Positions 1-5,021 of a stretch of DNA of 5,021 nt are shown piece by piece; the first letter of the stretch is position 1; each line of letters starts with the position of its first letter. This DNA comes from Candidatus Colimorpha enterica (GTDB taxonomy: Bacteria > Bacillota > Clostridia > Oscillospirales > CAG-272). Position numbers and translations under genes: made by a program. Location: assembly GCA_000433515.1 (NCBI GenBank), contig FR891196.1, positions 18,874 through 23,894 on the forward strand, in the 5' to 3' direction. The notes beneath the pieces are model-generated. The model searched no databases, was not told the origin of the DNA, and was given only the letters and a program-made list of their open reading frames with translations.

Positions 1-345
1 GGAGACCGTGACCGCACAAAGCGTCCGGCGATGGGGGCGGTTGCCGCAAGGCTTTCGGATTTTGCGATAATCACCGCAGACAACAGCCGGAGCGAAAGAA
101 CCGAGGACATAATCTCGGAGATCCTGTCCGGGATCACCTCGGAAGGCTCCTATACCGTCATTCCCGACCGGAAGGAAGCAATATACTATGCGATCTCGAC
201 CGCACGGAAGGGCGATATGATCCTGCTCTGTGGAAAGGGTCATGAGGAATACGAAATAATGCCGGACGGAATTCACCCCTTCTCCGAAAAAGAAACAGCA
301 CAGAATGCCTGCGCGGAATATCTGCGCCTGCACGGTGAATTCTGA
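1..345 (+). CDS. murE: UDP-N-acetylmuramoyl-tripeptide synthetase MurE, C-terminal part (5' truncated)
   Basis: Cytoplasmic Mur ligase that uses ATP to add the third stem-peptide residue (meso-DAP or L-Lys) to UDP-MurNAc-L-Ala-D-Glu. Only the last 114 residues are present; the frame is open from base 1, so the start lies upstream. The fragment opens in the conserved GDRDxxKRP segment that leads into the C-terminal domain. The amino-acid recognition motif reads DNSR (bases 79-90), where DAP-adding enzymes usually have DNPR; the Arg that contacts the DAP carboxylate is kept. GKGHE (bases 232-246), also part of the DAP pocket, is intact. These residues favour a meso-DAP enzyme, by inference. The first ATG in view (base 31) is internal to the domain and not a real start. 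The gene ends in TGA, 33 bp before murF, and is probably cotranscribed with it. Confidence 0.95.
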   Translation, partial: GDRDRTKRPAMGAVAARLSDFAIITADNSRSERTEDIISEILSGITSEGSYTVIPDRKEAIYYAISTARKGDMILLCGKGHEEYEIMPDGIHPFSEKETAQNACAEYLRLHGEF

Positions 346-368
346 CCGTAACAATAACAGAAGAAATC

Positions 369-374
369 AGGAAA
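369..374 (+). promoter_or_regulatory. Ribosome binding site of murF
   Basis: AGGAAA contains AGGA at 369-372, 6 nt before ATG 379. It decides the murF start: the competing ATG at 374 overlaps the site and reads only ATG-TCA-TGA. Confidence 0.7.
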
Positions 375-378
375 TGTC

Positions 379-1782
379 ATGACACAGCTTGACCTCACAA
401 CAGGAATAACCCCGGAAAACGCAGCCGCGGCTGCCGGAGGAGAACTGATAAGAAGCTCCGGAAAAAAGATAACCGGGATCTCGATAGACACGCGGACGAT
501 AAACCCCGGCGACCTTTTCGTTGCCGTCAAAGGAGAAAACACCGACGGTCACAGATTCGTATCCTGCGCGGCTGATGCAGGCGCTTCGGCAGTTCTTATC
601 TCCGACCCGGATGCCGCCGGTAACCTTCCGGAAGGCTGCTCCGCGATACTTGTCCCGGATACCGTTGCCGCGCTCGGTAAGCTGGCCGAGGCACACAAGG
701 CAGAGCTTGATGTTCTGACAGTTGCCGTCACCGGAAGCGTCGGCAAGACCACGACAAGACAGTTCATATACGGCGTTCTTTCTCAGGAAATGAAGACACA
801 CCGCACCGAGGGGAACTTCAACAACGAGCTCGGACTTCCCCTCTCCGTCATGAAGCTCGACGGCAGCTTCCGCGCCTCGGTGCTTGAGATGGGAATGAGC
901 GCAAAGGGCGAAATATCATATCTCACCGGCATAGTCCGACCCGACATCGCCGTCATCACGAATATCGGAACAGCACACATCGAATTTCTGGGCTCCCGCG
1001 AAGCTATACGCGACGCGAAACTGGAAATCGCCGAAGGGCTGAAGCCCGGCGGAAAGCTGATCCTCAACGGGGATGAGCCTCTTCTCTCCGGCATCCCGGG
1101 AGCGGTATACTGTGCGCTGAAAAACCCGGAGGCGGAATTCCGGGCAGCAAATATCTGCTATACCTCCGGCGGGATGATGTTCAGCGCCGTCTGCCCTGAC
1201 AGGGTGATAAAGGACTGCCTTATCCCCACGCTCGGAGAACACACCGTTCTTGACGCGATGTTCGCCGTTGCCTGCGGGTATTATGCCGGCATTTCCGACG
1301 AAGGAATAAGGCGCGGACTTGCGGCTTTCGAGGCTGTCGGAATGCGTCAGAACATAACGGAACACGGGGGTATCACATATATCCTTGACTACTACAACGC
1401 AAGCCCGGAATCGATAAGGGCTTCCCTTTCGGTGACAAAGGAGCTTGCCGGAAAAACCGGCGGAAGGACAGTTGCGGTCATCGGAAACGTGCTTGAGCTC
1501 GGAAACCGGTCGGAGGAGCTTCACCGCTCTGTCGGCAGCTTTGCCGCATCTCTCGGCTGCGATCTGTTCTTTGCATTCGGAAAGGACGCGTCGCTTGCGG
1601 CGGAGGAGGCGGTCAGGGACGGGATGAACGAAAGCTGCGTATTCTCGTTTACCGATATTTCCGACCCGGCAGCGATATCGGAGGCTGTGGAGGAGCATAC
1701 CCGCCCCGGAGACTGCATACTTATCAAGGCAAGCCGTTCGATACATATGGAACGGGTGGCTGACATACTGCTCGGAAAATAA
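379..1782 (+). CDS. murF: UDP-N-acetylmuramoyl-tripeptide--D-alanyl-D-alanine ligase MurF
   Basis: Cytoplasmic ATP-dependent ligase that joins D-Ala-D-Ala to the UDP-MurNAc-tripeptide, completing the pentapeptide. The 467 residues match normal MurF length. The N-terminal UDP-binding domain has SIDTR (35-39) and GDLFVAVKGEN (44-54). The central ATPase domain has the P-loop TGSVGKTT (118-125), GNFNNELGLPL (145-155), Glu170 in VLEMGMS, His200 in GTAHIEFLGS and the probable carbamylated Lys214 in AKLEI. The C-terminal domain has Arg323 in GMR, Asp337 and Asn340 in LDYYNASPES, and KASRS (450-454). One family-conserved position is altered: the HNxxN-like motif reads HTVLD (288-292), so Asp replaces the second Asn. 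Start choice: ATG 379 has AGGA at 369-372 with 6 nt spacing; ATG 374 is out of frame and closes at once. It ends in TAA, 24 bp before mraY. Confidence 0.97.
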   Translation: MTQLDLTTGITPENAAAAAGGELIRSSGKKITGISIDTRTINPGDLFVAVKGENTDGHRFVSCAADAGASAVLISDPDAAGNLPEGCSAILVPDTVAALGKLAEAHKAELDVLTVAVTGSVGKTTTRQFIYGVLSQEMKTHRTEGNFNNELGLPLSVMKLDGSFRASVLEMGMSAKGEISYLTGIVRPDIAVITNIGTAHIEFLGSREAIRDAKLEIAEGLKPGGKLILNGDEPLLSGIPGAVYCALKNPEAEFRAANICYTSGGMMFSAVCPDRVIKDCLIPTLGEHTVLDAMFAVACGYYAGISDEGIRRGLAAFEAVGMRQNITEHGGITYILDYYNASPESIRASLSVTKELAGKTGGRTVAVIGNVLELGNRSEELHRSVGSFAASLGCDLFFAFGKDASLAAEEAVRDGMNESCVFSFTDISDPAAISEAVEEHTRPGDCILIKASRSIHMERVADILLGK

Positions 1783-1790
1783 CGGCAACG

Positions 1791-1796
1791 AAAGGA
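1791..1796 (+). promoter_or_regulatory. Ribosome binding site of mraY
   Basis: AAAGGA lies 10 nt before ATG 1807, within the 24-bp murF-mraY gap. The surrounding nine bases AACGAAAGG (1787-1795) recur exactly before murG (4271-4279). This may only reflect a common local Shine-Dalgarno context. Confidence 0.65.
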
Positions 1797-1806
1797 CAGA
1801 CTGAAA

Positions 1807-2814
1807 ATGACACTGTATTACGTAATATCCGCAGTCCTCACGCTGGTTCTGACCGCGCTGAACCTGCGCCACCTCATACCGGTGCTGAAAAGCAAGAAAA
1901 TGGGTCAGAAGATCCTCGACATCGGTCCCCGCTGGCACAAATCCAAGGAGGGAACGCCGACAATGGGCGGTCTGTCCTTCATCGCCGCTTTTTTTGTGAC
2001 GATAATCCCGGTTATTGCCTTCGCCTGTGCGAACATGGGAGAGACGCTGGACATAGTTCCTGCCGTGCTTACCGGTCTTTTCGCCCTCGGAAACGGGGTG
2101 ATCGGAATGATCGACGACAGAACAAAGTTCTCGAAGGGCAAAAACGAAGGGCTTCTCGCATGGCAGAAATACCTGCTTCAGCTTGTGCTCTGCTCCGCAT
2201 ATCTCTTCTTTATGAAATGGAGCGGTGCGATCACAACCGAAATGTACCTGCCGTTCATACATAAGTCGATTGAGCTTGGGATTGTTTATTACCCGATAGC
2301 GCTGATACTTCTCACCGGCATCGTCAACAGCGTAAATCTCTCCGACGGAATAGACGGGCTTACCTCAAGCGAGACTGCGGTCGTTGCCGTGTTTTTCTCG
2401 TTTACGGCGTTCTTCACGGGGAATCTTCCTCTTGCGATGTTCTCGGGAGCAACGCTCGGGTGCTGTCTCGGTTTTCTTGTGTACAATTTCCACCCGGCAA
2501 GGGTATTCATGGGCGACACCGGCTCGCTGTTCCTCGGCGGGCTTGCCGTCGGAATGGCGTTCATGGCAAAAAATCCGCTGATAATCCTCGTCGCCGGGTT
2601 CATGTATGTGCTTGAGGCGATATCCGACATAATTCAGGTAGTCTATTTCAAGCTGACCCACGGCAAACGGTTCTTCAGAATGGCGCCGATACACCATCAT
2701 TTCGAAAAATGCGGGTGGGGGGAGATAAAGATCGTTGCGGTATTCTCTGCCGTTACACTCCTTCTCTGCGCCGCCGCGCTGTTTTTGGACATAATGCCTT
2801 CTCTGCCGCGCTGA
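1807..2814 (+). CDS. mraY: Phospho-N-acetylmuramoyl-pentapeptide-transferase MraY
   Basis: Polytopic membrane enzyme that transfers phospho-MurNAc-pentapeptide from UDP to undecaprenyl phosphate, making lipid I with release of UMP. The 335 residues are within the family range, and the hydrophobic pattern fits the usual ten transmembrane helices. The diagnostic motifs appear in order: GTPTMGGL (49-56), the Mg2+-associated Asp pair Asp103-Asp104 in GMIDDRTK followed by NEGL, NSVNLSDGIDGL (174-185, with Asp180 and Asp183), FMGDTGSLFLGG (234-245, catalytic-region Asp237) and MAPIHHHFE (292-300). No key residue is missing. ATG 1807 starts right at the first membrane segment and is preceded by AAAGGA (1791-1796) with 10 nt spacing. 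It sits between murF, which makes its soluble substrate, and ftsW. In many Firmicutes murD would follow directly; here it does not. Confidence 0.98.
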   Translation: MTLYYVISAVLTLVLTALNLRHLIPVLKSKKMGQKILDIGPRWHKSKEGTPTMGGLSFIAAFFVTIIPVIAFACANMGETLDIVPAVLTGLFALGNGVIGMIDDRTKFSKGKNEGLLAWQKYLLQLVLCSAYLFFMKWSGAITTEMYLPFIHKSIELGIVYYPIALILLTGIVNSVNLSDGIDGLTSSETAVVAVFFSFTAFFTGNLPLAMFSGATLGCCLGFLVYNFHPARVFMGDTGSLFLGGLAVGMAFMAKNPLIILVAGFMYVLEAISDIIQVVYFKLTHGKRFFRMAPIHHHFEKCGWGEIKIVAVFSAVTLLLCAAALFLDIMPSLPR

Positions 2815-2840
2815 CAGAAAAAATTTCCGATGAAAAGGAT

Positions 2841-2855
2841 GCTCCCACACGGAGC
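2841..2855 (+). promoter_or_regulatory. Small GC-rich hairpin in the mraY-ftsW gap, upstream of the ftsW start
   Basis: GCTCC (2841-2845) and GGAGC (2851-2855) are perfect inverted complements around the 5-nt loop CACAC, giving a 5-bp stem in the longest gap of the window. No T-run follows, so it is unlikely to be a Rho-independent terminator. The 3' arm contains GGAG (2851-2854), the best Shine-Dalgarno-like match near ftsW, but it lies 15 nt from ATG 2870, which is long. The nearer alternative, GGGA (2859-2862), has 7 nt spacing but pairs poorly. The hairpin might therefore tune ftsW translation by covering GGAG. A 5-bp palindrome can also occur by chance, so the functional call is weak. 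Confidence 0.3.
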
Positions 2856-2869
2856 CACGGGATATTGTA

Positions 2870-4264
2870 ATGAACAATAACAAAGACAATAACCAGAAGA
2901 GCGGTTACAGGGTAAGACGCTCGTCAATGTCCCGCGAGGAAGCGAGAAAAAAGACGGTCAGGCGTCCGCCGGAGTCTCCGCGCATTCCGGAGCAGACATC
3001 AGGCGATACCGACAGAATCCGCTACACCAAAGCCGACTACGCAAAAGGCATTGTCCCGGAGGCACCTCCGGTTCAGGAAGCCCCGAAGCCGAAAAAGAAG
3101 ACGCGCAAGAACGACTTCATAAAGCCGACCGATATCGTACGTGTTAAGGGCAGCTATGACCGGATTCTGCTCATTCTTGTCATAGTTCTCACGCTTTTCG
3201 GGCTTGTCATGGACTTTTCGGCAAGCTATGCCTACTCCTTCAGCCGCTACGGCGACAGCTTCCACTATGTAAGGCGTCAGGCAATATTCGCCCTCGGCGG
3301 TTTTGCCGCAATGCTCGTCATAATGCGTTTTGATTACCGCTGGATGCGGAAAGCAACGGTTCCGGCATTCATTATCGTATGTATCCTGCTTGTCCTCGTC
3401 CTTGTAAAGGGCGTTGCAAGCGGCGTTGCGCAGCGCTGGATCGGCGTCGGTCCTATAACCATCCAGCCTTCCGAGTTTATGAAAACGGCGATCGTACTGC
3501 TGCTTGCGCTGTACGTTGCGCGGAATCAGGACAGGATCACGAACTACCGCAACTTCTGGCAGTCGTCGCTTTACGGAATGTTCATACCGACAATTGTCGT
3601 CGGCATTGCCTGCGGGCTTATTGCGCTTGAAAAGCACTTCTCCGGTACGATAATCGTCTTTCTTATCGGAATGGTGGTCATTTTCGCCGGCGGCGCGAGA
3701 AAGGGCTGGTTCATCGGCGCGGGCATCGGCGCGGCTCTTGTGATAATTCCGGCTATTTTTACCGTTCCGTATGCGCGCGAACGCGTGGATATGTGGCTCC
3801 ATCCGGAGAACTATTCTCCGACGGGCAAGATATGGCAGACGCTTCAGGGGCTTTACGCCGTCGGCTCCGGCGGTCTTTTCGGGGTCGGGCTCGGAAACAG
3901 CCGGCAGAAGCATCTGTTCGTCTCTCAGCCGCAGAATGACTTTGTTTTCTCGATAATTGCAGAGGAGCTCGGTTTTGCCGGCTCGCTGTTCGTTATTGTT
4001 CTTTTCATGCTCCTTGTCTGGAGAGGCTTCGTTATAGCGCTCAAGGCTCCCGATACCTTCTCCTCCCTCGTCGTCATCGGACTGACAAGCAAGGTCGCGC
4101 TTCAGGCGATACTGAACATCGCCGTTGTCACGAATACCATTCCGAACACCGGAATCAGCCTTCCCTTCTTCAGCTACGGAGGTACGGCGCTTCTCGTCCA
4201 GCTTGCCGAGATGGGAATAATCCTTGCGATATCGCGCTACTCGTATCAGAAAAACACACTCTGA
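2870..4264 (+). CDS. ftsW: SEDS-family peptidoglycan glycosyltransferase FtsW (or sporulation homologue SpoVE)
   Basis: Integral membrane SEDS protein that polymerises lipid II into glycan strands with a partner class B PBP, at the septum for FtsW or during spore cortex synthesis for SpoVE. Ten hydrophobic segments can be placed between about residues 97 and 456. Signatures are RWIGVGPITIQPSEFMK (189-205), the large outer loop with GSGGLFGVGLGNSRQK (332-347), PQNDF (353-358 region) carrying Asp357, which aligns with the catalytic Asp of RodA/FtsW, then EELGF (365-369), and PNTGISLPFFSYGG (425-438). The first ~95 residues are an unusual polar tail with 25 Lys/Arg against 12 Asp/Glu, 10 Pro and the patch KPKKKTRK (73-80). 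At 464 residues it is longer than typical FtsW (about 400) or SpoVE (about 366). ATG 2870 is the only in-frame ATG after the upstream stop at 2831; its ribosome binding site is weak. FtsW and SpoVE cannot be separated from sequence alone. Confidence 0.94.
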   Translation: MNNNKDNNQKSGYRVRRSSMSREEARKKTVRRPPESPRIPEQTSGDTDRIRYTKADYAKGIVPEAPPVQEAPKPKKKTRKNDFIKPTDIVRVKGSYDRILLILVIVLTLFGLVMDFSASYAYSFSRYGDSFHYVRRQAIFALGGFAAMLVIMRFDYRWMRKATVPAFIIVCILLVLVLVKGVASGVAQRWIGVGPITIQPSEFMKTAIVLLLALYVARNQDRITNYRNFWQSSLYGMFIPTIVVGIACGLIALEKHFSGTIIVFLIGMVVIFAGGARKGWFIGAGIGAALVIIPAIFTVPYARERVDMWLHPENYSPTGKIWQTLQGLYAVGSGGLFGVGLGNSRQKHLFVSQPQNDFVFSIIAEELGFAGSLFVIVLFMLLVWRGFVIALKAPDTFSSLVVIGLTSKVALQAILNIAVVTNTIPNTGISLPFFSYGGTALLVQLAEMGIILAISRYSYQKNTL

Positions 4265-4274
4265 CGCATAAACG

Positions 4275-4279
4275 AAAGG
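4275..4279 (+). promoter_or_regulatory. Ribosome binding site of murG
   Basis: AAAGG lies 7 nt before ATG 4287, in the 22-bp gap after the ftsW stop. It supports this ATG over the internal Met5 codon at 4299, which would remove the first beta strand of the nucleotide-binding fold. Confidence 0.65.
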
Positions 4280-4286
4280 CGGCAAT

Positions 4287-5021
4287 ATGAGAGTGCTCAT
4301 GACCGGAGGCGGGACCGGCGGACATATTAATCCCGCGATCGCAATTGCGAAAACAATACTGAAAAACGAACCCGATTCCGAGATAGCCTTCGTCGGGACA
4401 CCGCGCGGAATGGAAAACCGCCTTGTCCCGAAGGAGGGCTTCAGGCTGTATCATATCGACATGAGGGGACTGAAGCGCTCTCTTTCACCCTCAAACCTCC
4501 GCACGCTCGGCATGATGATAACCTCTGTCGGAAAGGCAAAAAAGCTGATAAGACAGTTCCGCCCCGATGTCTGCATAGGCACCGGGGGATATGTCTGCTG
4601 GCCGCTTATAAAGGCAGCCTCCGAGATGGGGATACCGACTGCCCTTCACGAGTCAAACGCTCTTGCCGGGGTCGCGGTAAAGCTGCTTGCGCCTCACGTC
4701 GATATTGTATTCACAAACTTTGAACAGACGGCTTCGCAGATAAAGAAGTGCCGGAAAATCGTTCACGTAGGAAACCCGCTGAAAAACGGCTTCGCCGAAA
4801 TAACGCACGGCGAGGCGCGCAGAAAGCTCGGATTTGAGGGAAAATACCGCTTCTCGGTGCTGTCCTGCGGCGGAAGCCTCGGCGCCGGGAAGATAAACTC
4901 CGCCGTGCTCGAAATGATGGCCGAATACTCCTCAAAGCACCCGGAGATACACCACCTGCACCAGTGCGGGGTCGCGAATTACCCGGAGGCAAGGAAGGAA
5001 TTCGACCGTCTCGGACTTGAC
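4287..5021 (+). CDS. murG: Undecaprenyldiphospho-muramoylpentapeptide beta-N-acetylglucosaminyltransferase MurG, N-terminal part (3' truncated)
   Basis: Peripheral inner-leaflet GT-B glycosyltransferase (family GT28) that adds GlcNAc from UDP-GlcNAc to lipid I, forming lipid II. The reading frame is open from ATG 4287 to the window end, giving 245 residues of an expected ~355-370, so most of the C-terminal UDP-GlcNAc domain is missing. Motifs: GGGTGGHINPA (7-17, first glycine-rich loop with the conserved His13), GTGGYVCWP (98-106), HESNALAG (121-128, where E. coli has HEQN), VGNPLKNGF (161-169, start of the second domain), GGSLGAGKIN (195-204, glycine-rich loop of the second domain) and HQCG (225-228). 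The start is supported by AAAGG at 4275-4279 with 7 nt spacing and by the position of the first glycine loop. It lies 22 bp after the ftsW stop, so it is very likely in the same transcript and supplies lipid II to FtsW. Confidence 0.97.
   Translation, partial: MRVLMTGGGTGGHINPAIAIAKTILKNEPDSEIAFVGTPRGMENRLVPKEGFRLYHIDMRGLKRSLSPSNLRTLGMMITSVGKAKKLIRQFRPDVCIGTGGYVCWPLIKAASEMGIPTALHESNALAGVAVKLLAPHVDIVFTNFEQTASQIKKCRKIVHVGNPLKNGFAEITHGEARRKLGFEGKYRFSVLSCGGSLGAGKINSAVLEMMAEYSSKHPEIHHLHQCGVANYPEARKEFDRLGLD

Noticed and set aside
31..345. Stand-alone small protein starting at ATG 31
   Set aside because: The frame is open upstream to base 1 and reads the conserved GDRDxxKRP of MurE, so this is the tail of a larger gene cut by the window edge.
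374..382. Alternative murF start at ATG 374
   Set aside because: Out of frame with murF and stopped after two codons (ATG TCA TGA).
916..2262. 448-codon open frame on the - strand across murF and mraY
   Set aside because: It is exactly in register with the sense codons of two well-conserved genes, its composition is rich in Arg, His and Cys with no recognisable domain, and it is explained by the lack of TTA/CTA and rarity of TCA codons on the + strand.
2841..2868. Intrinsic terminator between mraY and ftsW
   Set aside because: The stem is only 5 bp and is followed by CACGGGATATTG rather than a T-run, and the downstream genes belong to the same pathway.
2824..2868. Internal promoter for ftsW (TTTCCG at 2824-2829 and TATTGT at 2863-2868)
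   Set aside because: The spacing is about 33 bp, far from 16-18 bp, both boxes match poorly, and the second would lie against the start codon.
2999..4300. 433-codon open frame on the - strand across ftsW
   Set aside because: Antisense and in register with ftsW, highly charged translation with no motif, and it closes at a Ser TCA codon of ftsW. It is a codon-bias shadow.
4711..4992. 93-codon open frame on the - strand inside murG
   Set aside because: Arg/Ser-rich low-complexity translation that overlaps conserved MurG motifs, with no ribosome binding site or promoter argument.

Overview
The window is one uninterrupted stretch of a division and cell-wall (dcw/mra) operon. All five genes lie on the + strand in the order murE (3' end only), murF, mraY, ftsW/spoVE and murG (5' two thirds only). 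Gaps are 33, 24, 55 and 22 bp. I see no tRNA or rRNA gene, insertion sequence, CRISPR array, phage gene or convincing Rho-independent terminator. About 96% of the bases are coding, and no gene-free stretch exceeds 55 bp.

The source looks like a Gram-positive bacterium of class Clostridia, perhaps the Ruminococcaceae/Oscillospiraceae type. This rests on remembered family character: the MraY segment around 'IGPRWHKSKEGTPTMGG', the 'PQNDF' catalytic motif in FtsW, the 'HESN' motif in MurG, the cluster order, and G+C slightly above 50%. It is inference, not a database result. The Arg in the MurE substrate motif (DNSR) suggests a meso-diaminopimelate peptidoglycan.

Layout: 1-345 is the MurE C-terminal domain. 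379-1782 is complete MurF. 1807-2814 is complete MraY. 2815-2869 is the widest gap; it has a small GC-rich hairpin and a weak ribosome binding site for the next gene. 2870-4264 is a complete SEDS glycosyltransferase with a long basic N-terminal tail. 4287-5021 is MurG, running off the window.

The genes encode nearly consecutive steps. MurE adds the third residue of the stem peptide and MurF adds D-Ala-D-Ala. MraY loads the UDP-MurNAc-pentapeptide onto undecaprenyl phosphate (lipid I), and MurG adds GlcNAc (lipid II). FtsW/SpoVE polymerises lipid II, together with a class B PBP that is not in this window. The clearest departure from the textbook order is that no murD lies between mraY and ftsW. 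This is otherwise an ordinary housekeeping region. I found no undescribed system; the findings are modest protein-level and intergenic oddities.
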